DNA of 54,496 nucleotides from Nitrospira sp. CG24C. GTDB lineage: Bacteria; Nitrospirota; Nitrospiria; Nitrospirales; Nitrospiraceae. The translations under genes were made by a program, and so were the position numbers. The DNA is taken from NCBI GenBank assembly GCA_002869885.2, contig NEWR02000017.1, positions 1 through 54,496 on the forward strand. Reading direction: 5' to 3'. The notes below the pieces were generated by a model. That model saw nothing but the letters and a program-made list of their open reading frames with translations, had not been told where the DNA came from and made no database searches. This document shows positions 43,598 through 51,435 of this stretch, one piece after another; position 1 is the stretch's first letter; the number at the start of each line of letters is the position of its first letter.

Positions 43598-45406
43598 CTA
43601 TTTCATCGCCACAGCTCTCACTTGGCGATAGGTGGTGATCCCCTGGAGCGCCTTTCGAACTCCGTCTTGGACCAATGTGACCAGCCCCTCTTTCATCGCG
43701 AAAGTCAGCATTTGGGCAGTTTGCGACCGAGTCTGGATGAGATGTTTCATGCCTTCAGAGGGAAGCAGCAATTCGTGGAGTGGCACCCGCCCCTTGAAGC
43801 CGGTTCGGTTGCAAGCCTCGCAGCCCCGTCCACGGTACAAACTCCAATCGGCTCGGTACTCGATGCCGACGGTGGGCCAATCCTGAGCCCCGTACCCCTG
43901 CACCAGTTCGTCGTACTCCTGTCGGCTCGGATGATAGGCCTCCTTGCACTGGATGCAGATCCGTTTGCAGAGACGCTGGGCGAGCACTCCCAGCATAGCG
44001 TCGGCAAAGTTGAACGAGTCGCAGCCAAGATCCAACAGACGGATCACCGTCTCGACCGCACTGTTCGTATGGAGCGTACTGAGAACCAGGTGGCCGGTCA
44101 GCGAGGCCTCAATGGCGATGTCTGCCGTTTCTTTGTCCCGCATCTCGCCGATCATGATGACGTCTGGGTCGGCGCGCAGAAACGCCCGCATCGCGGTCGC
44201 GAAGGTGAGGCCGATCTTCGAATGAACCTGGACTTGGCGGAGACCGTCCTGGGTTATTTCAACAGGGTCTTCGGCCGTCCAAATCTTTCGTTCGTCGGTA
44301 TTGATGTGTTTGAGAATTGCGTGCAAAGTGGTCGTCTTGCCGGACCCGGTCGGTCCGACACACAGGATGATTCCGTACGGCTTCTCCGCAATCGCTTGCA
44401 TGGACTGCAAAGTGGCTGGAGCAAAGTCCATTGCGTCGAGCGGCATCGGGCGCTTGGCCGTCAGGAGACGCAGCACGACATCTTCGTCCTGCCCGGATGT
44501 GGGCAGGGTCGCAACACGTAGCTCCACCTCTCGATCCCTTGCCAGCCGGTACCGGATCTTGCCGTCTTGAGGTTTGCGCCGTTCCGCGATGTCAAGGTTG
44601 GCCATGATCTTGATGCGTGATACGACCGCGCGCCGATAGGCTGCGGGAATCCCCATGTAGGTGAAGCAGGTACCGTCGATGCGCAGACGCACAGCCATGT
44701 CTTTACGATCCTCGTATGGTTCGATGTGAATGTCCGAGGCGCCGAGGCGGTCGGCTTCGGCAATGACTTGATTCGTCAGCCGCACAATGGCTGAGTCGTT
44801 CTCATCGATCCCGCCGGATACTGGATCGATGGCAGGCTCAAGATGGATTTCATTGATCAACTCACCGAGAATGGAGCCGATGGATCCGCTGGTTCCCTGC
44901 CCCTTGGCCAGATGCAGAAATTGCTCGATATCCCGACGCAGGCCTACGGTATAGCGAATGGTCATCCCAGGAAATGCGCGCCGCACGTCCCAGCCCTTGT
45001 CGAGATCGTGCGGATCGCTGGTGAGCACGTCGATCAGGGAGCCGCGACGGGCGATAGGCAACCAGAGATTCTTCCTGAGATAGTCGAGGTTGAGCGTTTT
45101 CAACAGGTCGGCGTCGATGACCGTTCGCTCGTCATAGGGTAGGTAGGAGCATTGATAATACTCGCTCAGGGCGGACCCTAAGGCGTCCTTCGGAACACGA
45201 TAGCGGTCGAGGAGCATCGTTTCGAGATCGGCGCTGCCATCCTTTGAATCCTCGACCGCCGCTGATACGTCGGCTTGACTGATGATTCCGCGATAGACCA
45301 GCGTATCCAGCACGTTCTGCTCAATCGTGCAGCGAGAGAGTTTCGACCAACGGCTGCCCTTCTTCCCTCCAGTCCCTCCAGCCACCAGATCTGTCTCAAC
45401 CGTCAT
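43598..45406 (-). CDS. pilB: type IV pilus assembly / type II secretion ATPase (PilB/GspE)
   Basis: 602 residues. An MshEN/GspE-type N domain (about 25-170) is followed by the ATPase: Walker A GPTGSGKTTT (near 350), Asp box TAEDPVE, Walker B VIMIGEMRDKETA, and His box LSTLHTNSA. A zinc site is formed by CIQCKEAYH and CEACNRTGF. It powers pilin polymerisation from the cytoplasm. AGGAAAGG precedes the ATG. It lies between two minor-pilin operons; pilC, pilT and pilMNOPQ are outside the window. The PilB/GspE distinction rests on context. Confidence 0.92.
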   Translation of the reverse strand: MTVETDLVAGGTGGKKGSRWSKLSRCTIEQNVLDTLVYRGIISQADVSAAVEDSKDGSADLETMLLDRYRVPKDALGSALSEYYQCSYLPYDERTVIDADLLKTLNLDYLRKNLWLPIARRGSLIDVLTSDPHDLDKGWDVRRAFPGMTIRYTVGLRRDIEQFLHLAKGQGTSGSIGSILGELINEIHLEPAIDPVSGGIDENDSAIVRLTNQVIAEADRLGASDIHIEPYEDRKDMAVRLRIDGTCFTYMGIPAAYRRAVVSRIKIMANLDIAERRKPQDGKIRYRLARDREVELRVATLPTSGQDEDVVLRLLTAKRPMPLDAMDFAPATLQSMQAIAEKPYGIILCVGPTGSGKTTTLHAILKHINTDERKIWTAEDPVEITQDGLRQVQVHSKIGLTFATAMRAFLRADPDVIMIGEMRDKETADIAIEASLTGHLVLSTLHTNSAVETVIRLLDLGCDSFNFADAMLGVLAQRLCKRICIQCKEAYHPSRQEYDELVQGYGAQDWPTVGIEYRADWSLYRGRGCEACNRTGFKGRVPLHELLLPSEGMKHLIQTRSQTAQMLTFAMKEGLVTLVQDGVRKALQGITTYRQVRAVAMK

Positions 45407-45479
45407 GCACAGCGCCTTTCCTGCTCGCCCTTCTGCAAGCAGGCTATGGAAAAATCTGTGGATACGCCGGAGACCCGCC

Positions 45480-45600
45480 TAGTCTATCTGGTCTATTCGG
45501 TCTTTCTCGTGTATTTGGATGAACGAAACTAACCAGATGAACCTGATAGACCGGATAGACCAGACGAACAAGATCGGCTGGCGGCATTTTTGAGCATCCG
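45480..45600 (+). repeat. composite repeat G: short-word hairpin plus 24-bp element end
   Basis: 45480-45573 is a long stem-loop of TCTGGTCTAT/TAGACCGGATAGACC words. Its centre (GAACGAAACTAACCAGATGA) is the reverse complement of the centre of composite E at 10518. 45577-45600 is GCTGGCGGCATTTTTGAGCA..., the end of the 124-bp element, one base before the stop codon of the PilX/GspK-like gene. Confidence 0.8.
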
Positions 45601-45601
45601 G

Positions 45602-47089
45602 CTAGTACTTCGCCAGCCAGGTTCCCGGCGCCCGATACACAACCGGAACCCCTCGAAACAGTCCCTGCGCCAAATCGGCGTTATACCAAACCTCGATACC
45701 GATGCCGGGTCCGATCGACGTCACGCTCTGCCCTGCCATCATCGCCCCGTACAGGCGAATAGATCGTTCCGTCCTGATCGCACCAGCCGCATACAGCAGA
45801 CCGTTGACATGGATACCGGATAATTGCACCGGTACCCTTGCCCCTAGCGATTCTGTCCCAGGCTGCGATGGGCTGAGGGCCGGAACAGATTTCCCTGCTG
45901 CGCGAGGCCTCCATACCACATGACCCTGCACGACCAGAAGCCCTTCAAAATAGTCCGTATCCAGAACCAGCGTTCCCATATTATCGGCACGCGGCGCTTG
46001 CCCATCGACTGTGTCGATAAAGACCAATCCACGATGGTCTCCGATAACCTGAGATTTCAGGGCCTCTGCAGGCGCGATTCCCTGATCCGAGTCCGTGGCC
46101 CCCTGCGGATGGAGCCGCCCCACAGGGTCGAGTCGATAATAGGTTCCCCAGCGCAGCGCGATCTTTTTGAGCTGGTCGTAGTCCCACTGATCGAGCCTCA
46201 CCCCGGGCGTCGGATATTGTTGCTGGTGAACATTTTCAGGTAATGGAGGATTCGTCCCTTGCCCTGGCGGAGGAGCGATGACCGAGACGGTCCCTCCAAT
46301 CCAATATTCCGTCCAGCGATCCTGCGCAGACGGCATCTCGCGATAGGACTGACCGGTAACTGGAGCCCCTGTGCTCTTGAGGGCAAGATCTTCGACTCGC
46401 TGCACTGCAAGATCGCCTAATACCCGTTGATCGCCCCAATGGACCATGACGGGAGACTCACTGCCTACCTGCATGGCGCCGAGAGTCTGTCCAACTTGCA
46501 CCGCCGAACGAACTGCGGGAATCGACAGAGCTCCAAGCTGAAGCTGAACCGTTCGCGTGACCGGCCGGTGATCGACCGTCGTGGCCGTGACCTCAACTGT
46601 GCTCAGCAAGCCTGGCTGCAGAGGGCCATACACTTTCAACTTCAATATCCGGCCAAGCCCTCCCAGGGCATTGGAAAATCCGCTGGGCGAATCGTTGAGC
46701 GTCTGATTGTCCGCCTGGTTTGCCGCATCAAGGAGGATGTCGGGACGGTCAGCGGTCCCGACAAACTGCGAACGCCCCGCTACATCGAAGAACGATGGCC
46801 CACTCGTGAGATCTCCCTGGCGCTTCACGAGCAATCCAGCCACCGATGTCGGAGTGACAGTCGGATCGTGGAACCAACTCACCACCACATCCGCCGCACC
46901 GTCGGCCAGCTGCTGCGCGACGTTGTCCTCTTTCATGGCGCTGATACCCGGTCCATCCTGACCTGCCAGATACAGAGATGTCATGCCGGCGACCCCAAGC
47001 AGAAAGATCAGCATGAGCGACGCGAGAAGCACGTGCCCCTCGTCGCAACGATTCATAAATTCTGATGCGCGCCGTTCTTCTATCTTCAT
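45602..47089 (-). CDS. large PilX/GspK-like pseudopilin
   Basis: 495 residues. Prepilin-like N-terminus DEG|HVLLASLMLIFLLGVAGMTSLYLA without Glu+5, the mark of PilX/GspK tip pseudopilins. The protein is more than twice the length of the PilX of the other operon. The C-terminal half (about 280-495) includes segments such as LVFIDTVDGQAPR, YFEGLLVVQGHV and GIHVNGLLYAAGAIR, a beta-helix-like pattern resembling polymer-forming (bactofilin/PilX) repeats. GGGAG lies 7 nt before the ATG. Last gene of the fimT2-pilV2-pilW2 operon; no pilY1 follows. Confidence 0.72.
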   Translation of the reverse strand: MKIEERRASEFMNRCDEGHVLLASLMLIFLLGVAGMTSLYLAGQDGPGISAMKEDNVAQQLADGAADVVVSWFHDPTVTPTSVAGLLVKRQGDLTSGPSFFDVAGRSQFVGTADRPDILLDAANQADNQTLNDSPSGFSNALGGLGRILKLKVYGPLQPGLLSTVEVTATTVDHRPVTRTVQLQLGALSIPAVRSAVQVGQTLGAMQVGSESPVMVHWGDQRVLGDLAVQRVEDLALKSTGAPVTGQSYREMPSAQDRWTEYWIGGTVSVIAPPPGQGTNPPLPENVHQQQYPTPGVRLDQWDYDQLKKIALRWGTYYRLDPVGRLHPQGATDSDQGIAPAEALKSQVIGDHRGLVFIDTVDGQAPRADNMGTLVLDTDYFEGLLVVQGHVVWRPRAAGKSVPALSPSQPGTESLGARVPVQLSGIHVNGLLYAAGAIRTERSIRLYGAMMAGQSVTSIGPGIGIEVWYNADLAQGLFRGVPVVYRAPGTWLAKY

Positions 47090-47124
47090 CTTCGTACTCC
47101 CGTACTTAATTGGTGGCGCCGGCA

Positions 47125-47865
47125 TTATGTCCTGAGGCTGATTTCTCGAACCGCGCGAATCCCTCGATCGGACATCGTCACCTCAACAACGACCAACTTG
47201 ACGAGCGCCGGTTCTGTCACAGCCTGCCCCATTTCATTCCAGTAGGAGAACCGCGCCTCCCTGATATCTCCGACCAGGACGCTCGCGCCGCCATCGACCT
47301 GCCGCAGCAACCTCAGAACACCCTGCTCGTCGCGACGGCTGTAGTAGCGGACACGATTCAGAAGGGAGACAGAGGCTCCGGATGGAATTGCCACCGTCAG
47401 CGGCTGCGTCATCGTAAGCAAATACCGTTGTCCGTCGCGAGCCAGGACCAGCGTCTCGCAGCGCTCGGCCCAACAGGCCACAATGGTCTTCCGGTCATCC
47501 CACCCTTGCCCATCTTCGACCGACAGAGCCATTTGGCCGATTGCCGCCGCTGCGGTGAGCGTCGTCGAGAGGGCGTGCAGATTCGCCGAAAACGCCACTG
47601 AGTCCGTAGCCGTCAGGGTGAGAGAACTAGACCCAGCGAGCCGCAATTCCTGCTCAAGAACTTCTAACCCAAGGCGAAGATCCTGCTGTTGCGCGGCCTC
47701 ACGTTGCTGCCTCATAAACTGCTGCTGGAAATAGGACAGGGCTTGAAGCGTCGCGCCCAAGACGACCAACCCAGCCGCCATGGCAATGATCAGCTCAATC
47801 AGGCTAGTCCCAGCCTCCGTCCGTACTCTATGGTGCCTGCCTCTTGTATGCTGTCCTGGCCTCAT
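47125..47865 (-). CDS. second PilW-type minor pilin
   Basis: 246 residues. Leader EAG|TSLIELIIAMAAGLVVLG with Glu+5; the block DLRLGLEVLEQELRLAGSSSL is PilW-like. One Cys pair (ACWAERCE). The ATG at 47865 has GGGAG 7 nt upstream; alternatively GTG 47892, whose GTGA overlaps the upstream stop. Not closely alike to the PilW of the other operon by eye. Confidence 0.78.
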   Translation of the reverse strand: MRPGQHTRGRHHRVRTEAGTSLIELIIAMAAGLVVLGATLQALSYFQQQFMRQQREAAQQQDLRLGLEVLEQELRLAGSSSLTLTATDSVAFSANLHALSTTLTAAAAIGQMALSVEDGQGWDDRKTIVACWAERCETLVLARDGQRYLLTMTQPLTVAIPSGASVSLLNRVRYYSRRDEQGVLRLLRQVDGGASVLVGDIREARFSYWNEMGQAVTEPALVKLVVVEVTMSDRGIRAVREISLRT

Positions 47866-47888
47866 CCTGTCACTCCCAGTGCTGCACG

Positions 47889-48380
47889 TCACCGGCTCCC
47901 AACGAACAGGGGATTGGCCCGCAGAGTGCCGACCCGTATTTCACGCTGGCCCTCACCAGCAGCGTAGGCTGCGCGAGCCTCAATCAGAGCACGCCCTGAG
48001 GCCGATAGTGAGCCGGCACGGCTTGGCGTCACCATCCAAACCAGTTGAACACCATCTTGGTTCCAACTACCGGAGTACACCCCATCGCCTGCTAACACAT
48101 CGCCACCTGTTCCATCATCACGCATGACAAGGTCCGGGACACCATCGTGATTCAGATCGTCCAGCAAGAGGCGATCCCATCGCGCAGATCGTTTTGCTTC
48201 AATCCGCGACTCTGCCATCGCCAGGGCACGCGTCGCCAAAGTGCCTATTCGAAGACTTCGTTCTGACGCCTGAAACGCCCCCATCGCAGCAACCAGCCCA
48301 ATCATTGTCAGCGTCATAGCCACCAGCACTTCGGAGAAACTGGCCCCTCCCTCTGCATGGAATAATCGGTCCCGCGTCAT
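47889..48380 (-). CDS. PilV-type minor pilin with EF-hand-like loop
   Basis: 163 residues. Leader EGG|ASFSEVLVAMTLTMIGLVAAMGA with Glu+5. The globular domain contains DDLNHDGVPDL followed by RDDGTGGD, a dockerin or EF-hand-like DxNxDGxxD calcium loop unusual for a minor pilin. The ATG overlaps the fimT2 stop (ATGA), so the genes are coupled. Assigned as PilV-like from position and N-terminus. Confidence 0.75.
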   Translation of the reverse strand: MTRDRLFHAEGGASFSEVLVAMTLTMIGLVAAMGAFQASERSLRIGTLATRALAMAESRIEAKRSARWDRLLLDDLNHDGVPDLVMRDDGTGGDVLAGDGVYSGSWNQDGVQLVWMVTPSRAGSLSASGRALIEARAAYAAGEGQREIRVGTLRANPLFVGSR

Positions 48381-48826
48381 GAGACAGACACTCTTCCGGT
48401 GATGCTCACGGTGAATGTGGTTTCCCAGCCCTGACTATCGCGTACGCGAATGGTTGTCGGGGTCACAGAGCGACCGCTGGGATGAAACAGAAGTTCAGGG
48501 CCTGCGGTTGGCTCCTCGACAACCACTCCTTTGTCCGTATACTGATAGACGTGCAGGATGCCTTCGGCATCCGCGCGTCGAAGCGTGATCGTACGGCCCT
48601 CTCGATCAAATATGACGCGAAGGCGCTCGCGCCTGGCCATCGCCAGCTGTCTAGCGAGCCGAAGCTCCGAAGCAATCTCTATGGTGGCGCTACGAGCCTG
48701 GCCTCTAGCGATTACTGACTGATAACTCGGCACAGCCAACATAGCCATAATACTCATGATCGCCAGTACGATGAGGAGCTCTGTCAGACTCCAGCCTTGT
48801 TCCCATTTCAGTGATTCTTTTGGCAT
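48377..48826 (-). CDS. second FimT/GspH-type minor pilin
   Basis: 149 residues. Leader EQG|WSLTELLIVLAIMSIMAMLAVPSYQ with Glu+5, then the FimT/GspH block RSATIEIASELRLARQLAMARRERL. First gene of the second minor-pilin operon. AGTAGG-type SD at the ATG. A full 124-bp repeat lies 13 bp upstream, so the promoter must lie beyond or within it. Confidence 0.83.
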   Translation of the reverse strand: MPKESLKWEQGWSLTELLIVLAIMSIMAMLAVPSYQSVIARGQARSATIEIASELRLARQLAMARRERLRVIFDREGRTITLRRADAEGILHVYQYTDKGVVVEEPTAGPELLFHPSGRSVTPTTIRVRDSQGWETTFTVSITGRVSVS

Positions 48827-48839
48827 GCCTACTCTCTAG

Positions 48840-48963
48840 CAGGACGCTGAAAAAGTCCGCCAGCATCGTTCTCGCATCGTTCAGGTCCTTAACGTACCCC
48901 AGAGGGTACGCCTCCGGTCTTCACTCGCTGCGGCCTTGCTGGACGGACTTTTTGAGCATCCTG
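48840..48963 (+). repeat. 124-bp palindromic dispersed element, copy D
   Basis: Full copy (CAGGACGCTGAAAAAGTCCG ... AGCATCCTG) with central GTACCCCAGAGGGTAC. It is nearly identical to copy C at 32186 over its length and lies in the 5' region of the second minor-pilin operon. Confidence 0.9.
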
Positions 48964-49290
48964 TGCGTGGTTCTCCTGTTGTCCTAGATGTGCGGATCAT
49001 TGAAATTCCACCGTGCCACAAAAGTTTTCCGCTGCCTGCTAACGGAGGAGTTCCCCTTACAAGGATAAACAAAGTCTCCAAGACCCGTGCCCACGTTCTG
49101 CCGCACCGGATGGCTCAATGCTTCGTGAGGAGCGAGAGAGAAATACCTAGCAGGTTCACGCGGTTTCGTTTTGCCGCAAGGAAATATGGAGGTAGAGAAG
49201 GCGCTGTACTTGGCCAAAGAGAGGAAGAAAACCGGAAAAGCGTCACACTATTAGATACAGAGATCAGCCCGAAGAGATACAGAGAGAATC
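48964..49290. other. gene-free leader region of the second minor-pilin operon
   Basis: A 327-bp stretch without a credible gene. A minus-strand frame at 48984-49217 lacks family features. On the minus strand short stems are visible (GCGG...CCGC near 49157-49178). A perfect sigma54 -24 half (TGGCACG) near 49011-49017 lacks the -12 GC. Any structured RNA here is unproven. Confidence 0.3.
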
Positions 49291-50073
49291 TCAGTAGCCT
49301 GGGTCAAGCAGACCTTGATACCAGTCGAGGAGCGGCTGGGCAAAAAACAGGGAAAGGAGGGCCCCCAGCACAAGGAAGGGGCCAAAGGGGATATAGTCAT
49401 CACGCTTGATGATGCGCAGAGAGATCAAACTGATGCCGATAATCGAACCGGTGAGCGAGCCGATCATGATAGTGAGGAGCGCCGGCTTCCAGCCAAGAAA
49501 TGCACCGATCATCGCCAGCAGCTTGATGTCGCCACCTCCCATACCTTCCTTACCGAAGAGATAGGGACTCAGCCAAGCCAGGAGCCAGAGGAGACCGCCC
49601 CCCAGGGTGAGACCGATCACAGAATTGATCACACCCACCGGCAACACAGTCACTGCGCCCAGAAGTCCGACCACCATTCCCGGCAGGGTAATGACATTGG
49701 GAATCATCTTATGGCTGAGATCCGTTCCTGTCACCACGACCAACGCCGAAAACAACAGGGCATAGAGGGCCGCCGTCCAGGTTGGACCGAAGTACCATAA
49801 GATCGTGAGAAAACCGAGGGCGTTAGTGGCTTCGACGAGGGGGTATCTTATTGAAATCGGCACGCGGCAGGCACGGCAGCGCCCGCCAAGCCATAGGTAG
49901 CTCAGCAGAGGAATGTTGTCGTAGAACCCAATAGGGTGAGAACACGAAGGGCAATGGGAGCCGGGCCAGGCGATCGATTCACCTCGGGGCAGTCTGAAGA
50001 TGCAGACATTGAGAAAACTGCCGATCAGCGCGCCGAGGATCCCGACTACAAGATAAAGTGACCATTCATGCAT
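49291..50073 (-). CDS. pilD: prepilin peptidase (PilD)
   Basis: 260 residues, about eight membrane helices. GALIGSFLNVCIFRLPRG, then the zinc loop CPSCSHPI...CRACRVPIS (two CxxC), and the two aspartate sites GTDLSHKMIPN and GMGGGDIKLL of this aspartic peptidase family. It cleaves the Gly|Phe leader of prepilins and N-methylates the new terminus. I chose ATG 50073, matching family N-termini; the frame extends to 50130. No clear SD at either. It heads the minus-strand pilus region. Confidence 0.92.
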   Translation of the reverse strand: MHEWSLYLVVGILGALIGSFLNVCIFRLPRGESIAWPGSHCPSCSHPIGFYDNIPLLSYLWLGGRCRACRVPISIRYPLVEATNALGFLTILWYFGPTWTAALYALLFSALVVVTGTDLSHKMIPNVITLPGMVVGLLGAVTVLPVGVINSVIGLTLGGGLLWLLAWLSPYLFGKEGMGGGDIKLLAMIGAFLGWKPALLTIMIGSLTGSIIGISLISLRIIKRDDYIPFGPFLVLGALLSLFFAQPLLDWYQGLLDPGY

Positions 50074-50291
50074 AATCGGCTCGGGAGAAGATTCCGGCTC
50101 GGTCCACTCGAATCGTTTCGCAGACAACATGAAATAAATTAGGTAGCTTCACTGAAACTGATCTCCGATAGTTTACTTATGGCGAGAGAGTTCTTATAAT
50201 TGTTGCCCGCTGAGTAAGGGCTTGTTCTTGCCCTTACTCCGTGAAGGTGAATTATACCGTACTATTCTATTGGTTAAAGGAGAACATGATA

Positions 50292-50567
50292 ATGGCACGG
50301 ACTACGAAGACGAAAACCAAACCTTCCCTGTCCAATCTGACCCCGCCACCACGCAAGAAGCGTCCGGAATCGCTCACCAGCCGGGAAAAAGAGATTCTCG
50401 AACTGATTTGGTCCGGATTCAAAAACAAGGAGATCGGTCAACGGCTCAAGATCAGCGTCAAGACCGTCGAGGCGCATCGGGCCAACATGATGAAAAAGAT
50501 GCGTGTGTCGAACACGGCTCAGTTGCTCAAAACAGCGATCCAAGATGGGACGATCAAGATTCGCTAG
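50292..50567 (+). CDS. stand-alone LuxR/GerE-type DNA-binding protein
   Basis: 91 residues: a basic N-terminal tail, then a complete LuxR-type HTH (LTSREKEILELIWSGFKNKEIGQRLKISVKTVEAHRANMMKKM). There is no receiver or ligand domain. AAAGGAG lies 9 nt before ATG 50292; ATG 50286 is possible but too close. It diverges from pilD and so is a candidate regulator of the pilus genes. Its 3' end overlaps the convergent rlmB by 14 bp. Confidence 0.87.
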   Translation: MARTTKTKTKPSLSNLTPPPRKKRPESLTSREKEILELIWSGFKNKEIGQRLKISVKTVEAHRANMMKKMRVSNTAQLLKTAIQDGTIKIR

Positions 50568-51435
50568 GCTTCGCTTGAGGTACGACGCTTTTGCGGCGCT
50601 GGCGAACCGCTTCGAACAACGTGACGGCTGCTGCGGCTGAGACATTCAGCGACTGTATGTGCCCTAGCATCGGAATCCTGATGCGGTCATCGCATTCCCC
50701 CAACACACCAGGGCGAAGACCTTCTCCCTCCCCTCCTAATACCAGCGCAATCGGCCCGGTCATATCGATGTCGGTATGGAGCTTCGGCGCCTGTGGGTCC
50801 ACGCCGTAGACCCATAGACCGGCCTCTTTGAGATCCTGAATCAGACGAATCAAATTGCCCACGCGCCCGACAGCGATATGATCGAGCGCTCCAGCCGATA
50901 CTTTTGCCACAACCGATGTCAGGCCGACTGCGCGGCGCTCCGGGATGAAGACCCCGTGGACACCTGCCGCTTCGGCCGTCCGCAAGACTGCTCCTAAGTT
51001 GTGCGGATCTTCGACCCCGTCAAGGAGCACGAGAAATGGTTTCTCACCTCGGGCCTTGGCCCGATCGAGGATCTGCTCCGTCGTGTCGTAAGATTTCGCG
51101 GCGATAAGTGCAATCACACCCTGGTGGGTTCCGCCAGGCGCCAAGCGATCGAATGCCGTCGGAGGTTCGATGTGGACAGGAACTCCTTGCGCCTTCGCAA
51201 GTTGGACAAGGTCGTGGAATTGCCGATCGGTGCGGAGGACAAGAAGCCGCTGCAAGGGCCGCGTGCCAGCCCTCAAGGCCTCGCGCACTGCATGCAACCC
51301 GTAAATCAGTTCCGGCTGACTATCGCTTCCACCGGCTGGTGCCGTCTGGCTTGTCCTCGATGACGATGCCGTTGGACGCGAGGGACTGACGAATCTCGTC
51401 AGCTTTCTTGAAGTTCTTCTGTTTTCTGGCTTCAT
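50554..51435 (-). CDS. rlmB: 23S rRNA 2'-O-ribose methyltransferase RlmB (TrmH family)
   Basis: About 293 residues. An N-terminal substrate-binding domain (IYGLHAVREALRAG...) precedes a SPOUT domain: VLLDGVEDPHNLGAVLRTAEA, VLGGEGEGLRP and IPMLGHIQSLNVSAAAAV, the three SpoU motifs. It modifies G2251-type guanosine in 23S rRNA. The start (ATG 51435 or 51444) lies inside cysS, an overlap of about 116 nt in another frame. The overlapping 39 residues (TSRKLTRFVSPSRPTASSSR...) are low-complexity and not part of the conserved fold. Confidence 0.92.
   Translation of the reverse strand: MKPENRRTSRKLTRFVSPSRPTASSSRTSQTAPAGGSDSQPELIYGLHAVREALRAGTRPLQRLLVLRTDRQFHDLVQLAKAQGVPVHIEPPTAFDRLAPGGTHQGVIALIAAKSYDTTEQILDRAKARGEKPFLVLLDGVEDPHNLGAVLRTAEAAGVHGVFIPERRAVGLTSVVAKVSAGALDHIAVGRVGNLIRLIQDLKEAGLWVYGVDPQAPKLHTDIDMTGPIALVLGGEGEGLRPGVLGECDDRIRIPMLGHIQSLNVSAAAAVTLFEAVRQRRKSVVPQAKPSES

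Noticed and set aside
43568-44521. Long plus-strand ORF (317 codons) opposite pilB
   Set aside because: Antisense of the conserved ATPase domain, with no recognisable domain of its own.
48990-49017. Sigma54 promoter for the second minor-pilin operon
   Set aside because: The -24 half (TGGCACG) is perfect on the minus strand but the -12 GC at the required spacing is absent.
48984-49217. 77-codon minus-strand ORF upstream of fimT2
   Set aside because: No SD, no domain, odd composition. More likely leader or spacer.
48964-49290. c-di-GMP riboswitch
   Set aside because: I could not align the GEMM-I core (GCAAAGCC and GGTAGC blocks) on either strand.
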